Assembly: GCA_964497095.1 (NCBI GenBank)
Contig: CAZCCL010000001.1
Span: forward strand, 1-64,000
Reading direction: 5' to 3'
DNA from: CAVPLM01 sp964497095
GTDB lineage: Bacteria; Actinomycetota; Thermoleophilia; RBG-16-64-13
DNA: 64,000 bases
This document shows, piece by piece, positions 42,528 through 51,120 of this stretch (within the stretch, counting starts at the first letter, position 1; each line of letters opens with the position of its first letter). Under the pieces are notes generated by a model. The model saw only the letters and a list, made by a program, of their open reading frames with translations. It ran no database searches and had not been told where the DNA came from. Position numbers and translations under genes: made by a program.

Positions 42528-43866
42528 CATGAAAGACAGCGGCCTCAGCTCTCTGTTCAGGGCGACGGAGGCGGGTAAGCCCGGCGAGGAGCAGGCCTCC
42601 GTCGCCGCCGAAGGCGAGGCCGATCTCACGGCTCAGGCCGCGACGCAGGCAGAGGATGGACCCGAGGCCGAGAGCGCAGTCTCCGAGGACGTGGAAAGCC
42701 CTTGGGACATGCCGTCCCACCCCAGCACCGGCCGTCGGACCCTGATTCAGCCTTCACGGAGCTTTCCTGCCGTCATCCGGGTCGTCGGGGTGGGGGGCGC
42801 GGGAACGAACGCCATCAACCGCATGCTCGAGGCCGGGCTGGAAGGGGTGGAGTTCATCGCCATCAACACGGACGCCCAGGCGCTCAACATGTGCGAGGCC
42901 GACCACAAGCTGCGCATCGGTCGGGAGCTGACCAAGGGCTTAGGAGGCGGCTCCGACCCGAGGGTAGGACGGGAGGCGGCCGCCGCTGCCTACGACGAGA
43001 TCAAAGGCGTGCTCAAGGGCAGCGATATGGTGTTCATCACGGCCGGTGAAGGGGGCGGCACCGGTACCGGTGCCGCGCCGGTGGTGGCCGAGATAGCCAA
43101 GTCCTTGGGCGCGCTCACCATCGGGGTGGTGTCGCGGCCGTTCATCTTCGAGGGCAAGCGCCGTGGCCTGCAGGCTCTCGAGGGCGTCCGGGTCCTACGG
43201 CAGAAGGCCGACACGGTCATCGTCGTCCCCAACGACAAGCTTCTCGAGGTCGCCGACAGAGGCACCTCGATGGTGGCGGCGTTGCGGCTGGCGGATGACG
43301 TGCTCCGTCAGGGCGTGCAGGGGATCTGCGACCTGGTCACCGTTCCGGGGCTCATCAATCTCGACCTGGCCGACGTGCGCACCATCATGACCGGCGCGGG
43401 CACGGCCCACATGGGGATCGGCCGCGCGCGAGGCGAGCAACGTTCTCAGAAGGCGGCGGAGATGGCCATCAACTCCTCTTTGCTGGAGAGCTCGATCGAG
43501 GGTGCCCGGGGGATCCTGCTCAACGTCAGCGGGGGGCAGGATCTGTCGCTTCACGAGGTCAACGAGGTGGCGGAGATCGTCAATGCCGCTGCCGATCCGG
43601 AGGCCAACATCATCTTCGGCGCTGTCGTGGACGAAGCTTTGGGCGATACTCTATGGGTGACGGTGGTCGCCGCCGGGTTCGATGCGACAAGCGAAGAGAT
43701 CTTGACCGAGCAGGTGGTCAGCGCCACGAGACATGATCATCCCCAGGCGGTGGGCACCCCTCAGCGAGTCGCTCCCGAGTTTGTCCCCACTGAGGAGGTC
43801 CGTGCGGAGCCCGACGGGATCGCGGGCCCCGAGGACGAGCTGGAGGTCCCGCCGTTCCTAAGGTAG
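42511..43866 (+). CDS. ftsZ: Cell division GTPase FtsZ with a long N-terminal extension
   Basis: 451 residues. FtsZ proper starts near residue 85 (VIRVVGVGGAGTNAINRM); the tubulin signature is ITAGEGGGTGTGAAPVVA, the T7-loop region is NLDLADVRTIM, and the C-terminal peptide ELEVPPFLR is present. FtsZ normally starts a few residues before the VIRV strand, so the first 80 residues, acidic and Ala/Glu-rich, are extra. ATG 42511 has GAGAGG upstream and overlaps parA; ATG 42529 is an alternative and would trim only six residues. Polymerises into the division ring. It is not in the usual dcw cluster here. Confidence 0.9.
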   Translation: MEKRSSMKDSGLSSLFRATEAGKPGEEQASVAAEGEADLTAQAATQAEDGPEAESAVSEDVESPWDMPSHPSTGRRTLIQPSRSFPAVIRVVGVGGAGTNAINRMLEAGLEGVEFIAINTDAQALNMCEADHKLRIGRELTKGLGGGSDPRVGREAAAAAYDEIKGVLKGSDMVFITAGEGGGTGTGAAPVVAEIAKSLGALTIGVVSRPFIFEGKRRGLQALEGVRVLRQKADTVIVVPNDKLLEVADRGTSMVAALRLADDVLRQGVQGICDLVTVPGLINLDLADVRTIMTGAGTAHMGIGRARGEQRSQKAAEMAINSSLLESSIEGARGILLNVSGGQDLSLHEVNEVAEIVNAAADPEANIIFGAVVDEALGDTLWVTVVAAGFDATSEEILTEQVVSATRHDHPQAVGTPQRVAPEFVPTEEVRAEPDGIAGPEDELEVPPFLR

Positions 43867-43887
43867 GCCGCCGGCCTGGCCGGGTCC

Positions 43888-44337
43888 TCAGTCGATTAGG
43901 GCGCGCTCGAAGTAGAGGCAGGTCTTTTCTGCCAGACCCAGACTGCGGTAGAAGGCGTGAGCCTCGAGGTTCCAGGCCTCGGCCAGGAGGAACACCCGGC
44001 TGCATCCCCGGGCCTGGGCAAGAGACTCCGCAGCGTCGACGAGACCCCGGCCCACGTGCTCGCGGCGACGGATCTCCGTGACCACGACGTCCTGCAATTC
44101 GCATACCAGTGAACTCGACCACGTGCTGTAGGAGAATATGAGGACGCACATGCCTATCAGGCGGCCGTCGGCCTCGGCCACCAGTAGGGAATGGCCGGAC
44201 GAGGAGAGTATGGTCTCGATGATCGTCTCGAGGCGGTCCTTCGAGGGAGGTGATACCCCGTGGTGCTGCATGATCTCGGCGAGGAGAGGAAGCAGTTGCG
44301 AGATGTCCGCACGCGAGGCTGGGCGGTAGTCGATCAT
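43888..44337 (-). CDS. GNAT-family N-acetyltransferase
   Basis: 149 residues. YRPASRADISQLLPLL at the start, acetyl-CoA-binding segment VVTEIRRREHVGRGLVDAA (Q/R-x2-G-x-G/A type) and the C-terminal NLEAHAFYRSLGL define a complete GNAT. Substrate unknown. It converges on ftsZ (21 bp apart) and diverges from the aminotransferase gene by 17 bp. Confidence 0.87.
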   Translation of the reverse strand: MIDYRPASRADISQLLPLLAEIMQHHGVSPPSKDRLETIIETILSSSGHSLLVAEADGRLIGMCVLIFSYSTWSSSLVCELQDVVVTEIRRREHVGRGLVDAAESLAQARGCSRVFLLAEAWNLEAHAFYRSLGLAEKTCLYFERALID

Positions 44338-44354
44338 GGACGTGAGGGTAGCAG

Positions 44355-45278
44355 ATGGATGACGAGTTGCTGTATTTGAACGGGAGATTCATGCCCCTTT
44401 CCGAAGGTCGGATCGGCGTGGAGGACCGCGGTTTCCAACTTGGTGACGGGGTGTACGAGGTCATCAAGGTCATGAACGGCCGGCTCGTCTGGCTGGACGA
44501 CCACCTCGACCGGTTGCGACGTAATCTGGAGGCATTGAGGCTGGCGGAGGCTCTCGAGAGCCACTCCCTCGAGGAGGTCCTGCCCGATCTGGTTCGGCGT
44601 TCAGGAGTCACCGAAGGTATGGTCTACGCCCAGGTGACCCGGGGGACGTCGCCCCGGGAGTTCGTGTTCCCCGACCCTCCTCGTCCCACCGTGCTGGCCT
44701 ACACGAGGAGCAAGGCTCCTCCCGAGGTCGTCGAGATCATGGCGGGGATGGTCCTTCACCCTGTTGAGGATCAGCGCTGGGCTCGAAGCGACATCAAGTC
44801 GACCAACCTGCTGGCCACGGTGCTGGCCAAGGAAGCGGCCTACGAGGCCGGGGCGGATGAGGCCCTCCTGCTGAGCCCCGAGGGATTGGTCCGCGAGGGG
44901 GGGTCGTCCAGCATCTTCGCCGCACTGGGAGGTGTCGTCCGCACCCATCCGCTGGACAACCGGATCCTGGGCGGCATCACCCGCAAGCACGTGCTCGAGA
45001 TAGCCCGGCGTCTGGGCTACCAGGTGGAAGAGCGGGCCTTCACTCTCGAGGAGGTCATCGAAAGCGGTGGAGGCACGGCCGCCGATGATGCTCGTGAGAT
45101 GTTCGCGGCCTCGACCCTCAAGGACATCCACCCCGTGGTCCGCATCGGCACCCATGTGGTTGGCGACGGCCGCCCGGGCCCCGTAACGTTGGCGTTGCTG
45201 GACGCTATGCGCCGCGAGCAGGCCCTCTCCGTCGGGCTGTCGCCTCCCGCCGCATTAGCTTCACTAGGGCCACGTTAG
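44355..45278 (+). CDS. Class IV aminotransferase, D-amino-acid transaminase-like
   Basis: 307 residues. ISV-type opening GRIGVEDRGFQLGDGVYEVI, PLP lysine Lys148 in RSDIKSTNLLATVLA, and AREMFAASTLKDIHPVV in the phosphate-binding region. The RWARSDIKS pattern is typical of D-alanine aminotransferases rather than IlvE. It would feed D-Ala/D-Glu for peptidoglycan. The last 74 bp overlap the 3' end of the convergent nfo gene. Confidence 0.82.
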   Translation: MDDELLYLNGRFMPLSEGRIGVEDRGFQLGDGVYEVIKVMNGRLVWLDDHLDRLRRNLEALRLAEALESHSLEEVLPDLVRRSGVTEGMVYAQVTRGTSPREFVFPDPPRPTVLAYTRSKAPPEVVEIMAGMVLHPVEDQRWARSDIKSTNLLATVLAKEAAYEAGADEALLLSPEGLVREGGSSSIFAALGGVVRTHPLDNRILGGITRKHVLEIARRLGYQVEERAFTLEEVIESGGGTAADDAREMFAASTLKDIHPVVRIGTHVVGDGRPGPVTLALLDAMRREQALSVGLSPPAALASLGPR

Positions 45279-46167
45279 CCGCATCCGGCCCGTGGCCGTC
45301 CTCGCCCGGAACCTCCAGTACGAACGGGACGGCAGCAAACGCCGGGTGCCGGACGACGCGGCCCAGCCCGGGCCGGCCTATGTAACCGGCACCAGGGTTC
45401 TCATGTTGGTCGCGCTTCGAGGCGAAAGGCGTCTTCGAATCATTGAGATGGATCAGCGACAACCGCTCCAAGAGGCTGTCGTCGCGGAGCCCCGTCACGA
45501 AGCGCTCGAGCCCCGCCGTGGTGTGTACCGGGTAGCCTGCGGCGAAGAGATGAGCCGTGTCGAGACAAAGACCGCACGACGAGGGAAGGGCTTCCAGGAG
45601 TGCGGACAACTCCTCGAGATCGCCGCCCACGGTATGGCCCGAACCCGCGCTGTTTTCCAGGAGCAGGGGCGGGAGAGCGTGCCCGCAACCGGTCATCGTC
45701 AGAGAACGGCGGGCCTGGTCGATCGCCGCCTGCACCGTTTCGCGGATCCGCGCCAAAGCGGCGCGGAAGCCGTCTCCCCGGTGGGAGCCCAAGTGGGTGA
45801 CCACCCCAGCCGCGAGAGTGAGGGCGCCGACGGCGAGCGCCGTGGAAAGGGCATCGCGGGACCGGCGGCGGAGCTCATCGTCCGGCGAGGCGAGGTTGAG
45901 CAGGTAGATCGTATGAAGGTAGAGCGGGATCCCGTTGCGTCGCAGGCCTGCAACCAAGGCCGCGATCTCCTCAGGTGAGGGAGAGCGCGGCCGCCACGTC
46001 CGGGGATTGGAGGAGAAGATCTGCGCCACTTCGGCACCGATCGTGACGGCTCGCTCCGGGACCGGGGCGAAACCTCCGGCCGTGGAGAGTTGGGCTCCGA
46101 TGAGAGGGAGGAGAGCGCGACCCGCCCGCCGCGTCTCAACGGTCTTTCTCATCGTTTTCCGGGCCAT
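45205..46167 (-). CDS. nfo: Deoxyribonuclease IV (AP endonuclease family 2)
   Basis: 320 residues. TIM-barrel motifs with zinc ligands: IGAQLSTAGGF, LLENSAGSGHTVGG, LCLDTAHLFAAGY, SLIHLNDSKTPFASKRDQHENPGAGYIG. These are the Nfo landmarks. It nicks DNA 5' of abasic sites in base excision repair. ATG 46167 is used; the frame stays open upstream to 46218. Its 3' end overlaps the convergent transaminase gene by 74 bp. Confidence 0.9.
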   Translation of the reverse strand: MARKTMRKTVETRRAGRALLPLIGAQLSTAGGFAPVPERAVTIGAEVAQIFSSNPRTWRPRSPSPEEIAALVAGLRRNGIPLYLHTIYLLNLASPDDELRRRSRDALSTALAVGALTLAAGVVTHLGSHRGDGFRAALARIRETVQAAIDQARRSLTMTGCGHALPPLLLENSAGSGHTVGGDLEELSALLEALPSSCGLCLDTAHLFAAGYPVHTTAGLERFVTGLRDDSLLERLSLIHLNDSKTPFASKRDQHENPGAGYIGRPGLGRVVRHPAFAAVPFVLEVPGEDGHGPDAANVALVKLMRREATARRRGPARGA

Positions 46168-46340
46168 CCCTACGGTCCCTCTCCCCCCACGCTCACTGTG
46201 TCTCGGCCGAGTCAGCATATAGAATCAGCAACGTAGCCGCCAGGGGCGCGCCGGGGTACCGCAGGCCCGCGAGTTGAGAGGACGCTCTTGACCGGGCCGA
46301 CCGAGTGTCGAAAAGGGCGCAGAGGAGACGAGAAGAACAC

Positions 46341-47597
46341 ATGGACCACGTGGACCGGCAAGCGGGACTCGAGGTCTGGGCGCTCGAGCCCTACTTCGGA
46401 GGCTCTCACAAGTACTTCTTGGAGGGGCTGTCGAGGCAGTCCGCCCATCGTTTCAAGCTGTTCACCCTCCCTGGCCGGCACTGGAAGTGGCGGATGCACG
46501 GAGGGGCTCTATCGTTGGCTCAAAGGGTGAGTGAAGAGGGTCGCTTGGGATCTGCACCCGACTCGGCCGCCCCAGGACCCGATGTGCTGTTCGTGTCCGA
46601 TATGCTCGATCTAGCCGTCTTCTTAGCGGCGGTCGAGCCGGGGATCGCCGGCGCCCCGGCGATCGCCTACTTCCACGAGAACCAGCTCACGTATCCCCTG
46701 CCCCCGGGCGTCGAGCGAGACCTGAGTTACGGCTTCAAGAACTTGACCACAGCAGTAGCGGCCCGCACCGTCCTCTTCAACAGCGAATACCATCGCCGGG
46801 AATTCCTGGAGGCCTGCTCGGCTCTGCTGAAGGCGATGCCGGACAAGATCCCCCACTCGTATCTGGAGGAGATCGAGGCGAAATCAAGGGTTCTGCCGAT
46901 CGGCTGCGACCTGCGCCGGTTCGACCGCCATCGGCCGACGGGGAGATCGCAGGCGGCGAACGGTCGCTGGGGCGATCCCCAAGCCGGACCCCTCATCGTG
47001 TGGAACCAGCGCTGGGAATACGACAAGGCCCCGGGGGCTCTCTTCGCGGCCCTGTACGAGCTGAAGGCTCGGGGGGTACGGTTCCGCCTGGCGATGGCGG
47101 GGCCCAACCAAGGCACACCGACGGCGGAGTTCCTGCGCGCCAGGCGAGAGTTGAAGGACGAGATCGTGCAGTGGGGGAGGGTCACACGAGCCACCGATTA
47201 TGCGTGTCTTCTATGGTCTTCCGACGTAGTGGTCTCCACGGCCGTCCACGAGTTCTTCGGCATAGCGGTGGTCGAAGCTCTCTACTGCGGGTGCCGGCCG
47301 GTCCTGCCTCGCCGGCTCAGCTACCCGGAGATCATCCCACCCGAGGTGCATGAAGATGTCTTGTACGGGGAAGGTGAGCTGGTAGGAGCCCTCGCCGGAG
47401 CGTTGGCTCGGCCGCGCGGCTGGTCGGAGGACTGGCAGAGGACGTGGGTGAGCCGCTTCGATTGGGCGAGCCTTCGGACTCGCTACGATGAAGAGATCCG
47501 GCGGTGTTGGGAGAACGAGGCACGCACCCGGAGCCCGCGGCGCCGGGTCGGTGACCAAGTGGGAGGGAGAGACGGTGGCGGAGAGACTATCGCTTGA
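46341..47597 (+). CDS. DUF3524 glycosyltransferase, tRNA-queuosine mannosyltransferase (QTMAN/GTDC1)-like
   Basis: 418 residues, GT4-like. The N-terminus LEPYFGGSHKYFLEGLSR, then FTLPGRHWKWRMHGGAL and IAYFHENQLTYPLP, are the hallmark blocks of the GTDC1/DUF3524 family; the C-terminal donor domain has VWNQRWEYDKAPGALF and HEFFGIAVVEALYCGCRPVLP. The human member mannosylates queuosine in tRNA-Asp. Activity of the bacterial protein is inferred only. ATG 46341 is chosen; GTG 46305 is in frame. A TAGAAT -10 lies at 46220. The 3' end overlaps pgi by 23 nt. Confidence 0.82.
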   Translation: MDHVDRQAGLEVWALEPYFGGSHKYFLEGLSRQSAHRFKLFTLPGRHWKWRMHGGALSLAQRVSEEGRLGSAPDSAAPGPDVLFVSDMLDLAVFLAAVEPGIAGAPAIAYFHENQLTYPLPPGVERDLSYGFKNLTTAVAARTVLFNSEYHRREFLEACSALLKAMPDKIPHSYLEEIEAKSRVLPIGCDLRRFDRHRPTGRSQAANGRWGDPQAGPLIVWNQRWEYDKAPGALFAALYELKARGVRFRLAMAGPNQGTPTAEFLRARRELKDEIVQWGRVTRATDYACLLWSSDVVVSTAVHEFFGIAVVEALYCGCRPVLPRRLSYPEIIPPEVHEDVLYGEGELVGALAGALARPRGWSEDWQRTWVSRFDWASLRTRYDEEIRRCWENEARTRSPRRRVGDQVGGRDGGGETIA

Positions 47598-48972
47598 TAT
47601 CGGGCGTTGCTTGGCAGGGGCCGGCGGAGAAGAAGTGTCGATGCCCGGGGGACTGGAGCCCGTCGCGCTGACCCCCGCCATGCTGGCGGAGCTCCGGCCT
47701 CGCCTCGAGGAAGCCCGCAAGGTGCTGCTGGAGCGGGCCGGAACAGGGATGCTGGGCTGGATGGAACTGCCGTACCAAGATCCATCCGAGATTCTGACCT
47801 TTGTGGATCGGAACCGAGCCAACTTCGACTCCTTGCTGGTCATCGGGATCGGCGGGTCGGCTCTGGGGATCGCCGCCCTGGCGACCGCCCTTCTGCCCTT
47901 CCACTACAACGAGCTCGACCCTGCCGAGCGCGGTCAGAGGCCTCGTCTCTACGTGCTCGACAACGTCGATCCGGACGAGACGGCCGCCATCCTCAGCCGC
48001 CTCGATCCGGAGCGCACCTTGGTGAACGTCATCTCGAAATCGGGGACGACGGGCGAGACCATGGCCGGGTATCTGGTGGTCCGGGAGCGATTCGAAGCCG
48101 CCCTAGGAGCGGAAGCGCTGAAAGACCATCTGGTGTTTACCACCGACCCGACGAGCGGAGTGCTTCGCAAGATCGGGGACGCGTCGGCAGTACCCATGTT
48201 CGACCTCCCCCCGGGGGTGGGTGGGCGTTTCTCGGTCCTCAGCCCGGTGGGACTACTGCCGGCCGCACTGACGGGGATGGACATCGGCGCGCTTCTCGCC
48301 GGGGCTCGGGATATGGCCGGGTGGATCGCGGACAGCGAGGGGTGGGAGAATCCGGCCTGCGCCTTCGCGGGGGTCCACTATGTGGAAGACACCGGCCTCG
48401 GACGGAGGGTGAGCGTCATGATGCCATACTCCGCCCGCCTCCGCGACCTGTCCGACTGGTATCGGCAGCTGTGGGCGGAGAGCCTGGGCAAAGCTCTCGA
48501 CCGGCGCGGACGCCAGGTCAACGTGGGGCCTCTGCCGGTCAAGGCGCTCGGCGTGACCGACCAGCACTCCCAGCTGCAGTTGTACGCGGAGGGCCCGGAC
48601 GACAAAGTGATCACATTCGTGGGAGTCGGAGAGTTCACGGAGAAGGTATCCATACCCATTCCGGGCCCCGACGCGGAGGAGCTCGGGTATCTCGGGGGTC
48701 ACAGTCTGGCCGAGTTGCTCTGGGCCGAGCAGAAGTCCACCGCATGGGCGTTGGCGCAGAAGGGCAGGCCTTCGCTCACGGTCAGCCTGCCCCGGGTCGA
48801 CGCTTTTTCGGTGGGGGGTCTGCTCTACCTGCTGGAGATGGCGACGGCGATCGCCGGCGAACTGTACGATATCGACGCTTTCGACCAACCCGGAGTGGAG
48901 CTGAGCAAGCAGGCTACTTACGCCTTGATGGGGCGTCCCGGCTACGGGGCCTTGGCCGGAGAAATCGCCTGA
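47575..48972 (+). CDS. pgi: Glucose-6-phosphate isomerase
   Basis: 465 residues. SIS-fold motifs: LVIGIGGSALG, VISKSGTTGETMAGYL (sugar-phosphate loop), LPPGVGGRFSVLSPVGLLPAAL, LWAESLGKALDRRGR, and the C-terminal EQKSTAWALAQKG region. It interconverts glucose-6-P and fructose-6-P. GTG 47575 is preceded by GGGAGGGAGAG; ATG 47641 is an in-frame alternative. It is translationally overlapped with the upstream glycosyltransferase. Confidence 0.9.
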   Translation: MAERLSLDIGRCLAGAGGEEVSMPGGLEPVALTPAMLAELRPRLEEARKVLLERAGTGMLGWMELPYQDPSEILTFVDRNRANFDSLLVIGIGGSALGIAALATALLPFHYNELDPAERGQRPRLYVLDNVDPDETAAILSRLDPERTLVNVISKSGTTGETMAGYLVVRERFEAALGAEALKDHLVFTTDPTSGVLRKIGDASAVPMFDLPPGVGGRFSVLSPVGLLPAALTGMDIGALLAGARDMAGWIADSEGWENPACAFAGVHYVEDTGLGRRVSVMMPYSARLRDLSDWYRQLWAESLGKALDRRGRQVNVGPLPVKALGVTDQHSQLQLYAEGPDDKVITFVGVGEFTEKVSIPIPGPDAEELGYLGGHSLAELLWAEQKSTAWALAQKGRPSLTVSLPRVDAFSVGGLLYLLEMATAIAGELYDIDAFDQPGVELSKQATYALMGRPGYGALAGEIA

Positions 48973-48995
48973 GGTGAACCCCTGGTGAGGCGGAG

Positions 48996-49592
48996 GTGAC
49001 GCTGGTCCGGCGGGCGTTGTGGTTGGTCGGCGCGACCCTCGTCTACAACGTCATCGAGGCCGTCATCGCCGTCTGGGCGGGGACGGAAGCCGATAGCATC
49101 GCCCTCCTCGGCTTCGGTCTGGACAGTGTCATCGAGTGCGCGGCGGCAGCGGTGCTGCTGTGGCGGCTCTGGGTCGAGACGGGCTCGCACGACGCGGAGC
49201 GCATCGAGAAGGCAGAGCGTCGGGCGCATCGCTTCGTGGGCCTGACCTTTCTCGCTTTGGCCGCGTACGTGGTCGTGCAGGCTGCCCTCAACGTGGCCTC
49301 GGGGGATCGTCCGGAAAGCAGTACGGTGGGCATCGTGCTGGCTGCGGCCTCGCTGGTCGTCATGCCTCTTTTGGCTTGGGCCAAGCTGCGGACCGCCGCC
49401 GGCCTGGGTAGTGGGGCGCTCCGGGCCGAGGCCAGAGAGACGCTCGCCTGCGCCTATCTGTCGTTCACCCTTCTTCTCGGCCTTACGCTCAACGCGGCCG
49501 CCGGTTGGTGGTGGGCCGACCCGGTCGCTGCCTTGTTCATGGTGCCCTGGTTGATCAGGGAGGGTCTGGAAGGAGTACGGGGCGAAGACTGA
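48996..49592 (+). CDS. Cation diffusion facilitator-like membrane protein (no cytoplasmic domain)
   Basis: 198 residues, five to six membrane helices. CDF-like features are VIEAVIAVWAG, SIALLGFGLDSVIE (polar metal-site residues in a helix) and ECLACAYLS-like ETLACAYLSFTLLLGLTLNA ending in AGWWWADPVAALFMVPWL. Typical CDF exporters add an 80-residue cytoplasmic domain, which is absent. Substrate unknown. GTG 48996 is the best start, 23 nt after pgi. Confidence 0.72.
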   Translation: MTLVRRALWLVGATLVYNVIEAVIAVWAGTEADSIALLGFGLDSVIECAAAAVLLWRLWVETGSHDAERIEKAERRAHRFVGLTFLALAAYVVVQAALNVASGDRPESSTVGIVLAAASLVVMPLLAWAKLRTAAGLGSGALRAEARETLACAYLSFTLLLGLTLNAAAGWWWADPVAALFMVPWLIREGLEGVRGED

Positions 49593-49779
49593 GCGGCTCC
49601 GAGGACCGGGTGTTTCGGGCCAGGCGGCCGCTGAGTGGGCGGCGGGCACCCGGCAGCCGCCGGCTGGGCACCCGATTGGCGGCCGCTCAAGAGGCACCCA
49701 CTAGGGGGCCGGTAGACACTCGTTGGCTGCGTAGCGACCCCGTTGGCGGCGTGGCGCACCCCTCCTTTGAGTAGCCCCC

Positions 49780-49808
49780 TTGTCAGCGAACATATGTTCG
49801 TATATTCT
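49780..49808 (+). promoter_or_regulatory. dinB promoter overlapping the LexA box
   Basis: TTGTCA (49780-49785), 17-nt spacer, TATTCT (49803-49808). The predicted start site falls within a base or two of the ATG at 49816, so the transcript would be leaderless. Confidence 0.6.
49787..49800. promoter_or_regulatory. LexA (SOS/Cheo) box
   Basis: CGAACATATGTTCG, a perfect 14-bp palindrome matching the Gram-positive LexA consensus CGAAC-N4-GTTCG. It fills the spacer between the -35 and -10 of dinB, so LexA would block RNA polymerase directly. Confidence 0.85.
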
Positions 49809-49815
49809 GGGGACC

Positions 49816-51120
49816 ATGGAGGGACGGATCACATCCGCCGGACTCAGCACCGAACTCAGCACCGGACTCGATGCCGGCAGCGGCGCCGGTGCCATCGTGC
49901 GGCCGCGCGCCGCTCATCGGGTGATAGCCCACCTGGACTTCGACGCTTTCTTCGCCGCGGTGGAAGAGAACCGGGATCCTTCGCTACGAGGCAAGCCTGT
50001 TATCGTCGGCGGCGGGGAGCGGGGAGTGGTCTCCACCGCCAATTACGTGGCCCGGCGGTACGGCATACATTCGGCTATGCCCCTCCGCACCGCCAGGCGC
50101 CTCTGCCCCCATGGGGTGTATCTCACCGGACATCACCGGCTCTACCTCGAGTACTCCCGCCGTCTGATGGCCATGCTGGACGGCTACTCGCCCTTGGTTG
50201 AGCAGATGAGCCTGGACGAGGCCTATCTCGACCTCACCGGCACCGAGCGGCTGTTCGGGTCGCCGGTCCGGACGGCCCGGCTCATCCAACGGCGGGTGGA
50301 GGACGAACTTGATCTGACCATCTCCGTGGGGCTGGCTACGAACAAGCTGGTGGCCAAGGTGGCTTCCGATCATCACAAGCCGGCCGGCTTCACCGTGATC
50401 CCGCCGGGAAAGGAGGCGGAGTTCCTAGCCCCTCTGCCCGTGGAGCGACTGCCGGGGGTAGGGCCGGCACTGCTGGAAAAGCTGCGAGACCGGGGGGTAG
50501 CTACCGTGGGTGATCTGGCCCGGGTCCCGCCGCATCTATTGCGTCTTTCTTTTGGCGAATGGGGAGAACTACTCGCCCACCGGGCCCGGGGTGAAGACCT
50601 GCGCCGGGTGATACCCCACGAAGAAGTGAAGTCCATCTCCCGGGAGCACACCTTCGAAGAAGACGTCTCCGACGTGAGCCTGCTCGAGTCGACACTGATC
50701 GCGCTCACCGAGGATGTCTGCCGCCGCCTGCGCCGCAGGCGGTTGGAGGCCCGTACGGTGACCGTCAAGATCCGCTACTCGGACTTCGTCACCCATACCT
50801 GTTCGCACACCTTGTCCCGGCCGCTGGATGTGGACGAGACGTTCTTCAAGGAAGTACTGGCTCTCTTCCGCCAGGGGCGTCGCAGGCGCTATCACCTGAG
50901 GTTGGTGGGGGTGGGGCTCAGCAATCTGGTGCCGCGCGCCTGGCAGGACGACCTCTTCGACCAAGAACTGCCTTTGCTGAGAGAACTCGATCTCAAGGTG
51001 GATACCATCCGGGAGAAGTACGGAAAGCAGGCCGTGTGCCGGGGGGCGGCGCTCCCCTACTGCTCGTTGGGCACCGCGTATATGCGTACCTCGGAAAGGG
51101 CCGCATCCTCCCACTCGTAG
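49816..51120 (+). CDS. dinB: DNA polymerase IV (Y-family, DinB)
   Basis: 434 residues. Catalytic acidic motifs HLDFDAFFAAVEE and MSLDEAYLDLTG; VVSTANYVARRYG and SVGLATNKLVAKVASDHHKP are family blocks; helix-hairpin-helix LPGVGPALLEKLRDRGV; little-finger domain to about 380. No clear beta-clamp motif is obvious at the C-terminus. Translesion polymerase, SOS-induced through the LexA box. ATG 49816 has no Shine-Dalgarno, consistent with leaderless translation. The last 64 bp overlap the convergent gene. Confidence 0.93.
   Translation: MEGRITSAGLSTELSTGLDAGSGAGAIVRPRAAHRVIAHLDFDAFFAAVEENRDPSLRGKPVIVGGGERGVVSTANYVARRYGIHSAMPLRTARRLCPHGVYLTGHHRLYLEYSRRLMAMLDGYSPLVEQMSLDEAYLDLTGTERLFGSPVRTARLIQRRVEDELDLTISVGLATNKLVAKVASDHHKPAGFTVIPPGKEAEFLAPLPVERLPGVGPALLEKLRDRGVATVGDLARVPPHLLRLSFGEWGELLAHRARGEDLRRVIPHEEVKSISREHTFEEDVSDVSLLESTLIALTEDVCRRLRRRRLEARTVTVKIRYSDFVTHTCSHTLSRPLDVDETFFKEVLALFRQGRRRRYHLRLVGVGLSNLVPRAWQDDLFDQELPLLRELDLKVDTIREKYGKQAVCRGAALPYCSLGTAYMRTSERAASSHS

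Noticed and set aside
42511..43866. Reading the ftsZ gene as a divergent tubulin/FtsZ2-only protein
   Set aside because: The canonical GTP signature and the C-terminal conserved peptide EVPPFLR are intact, so it is ordinary FtsZ plus an extension.
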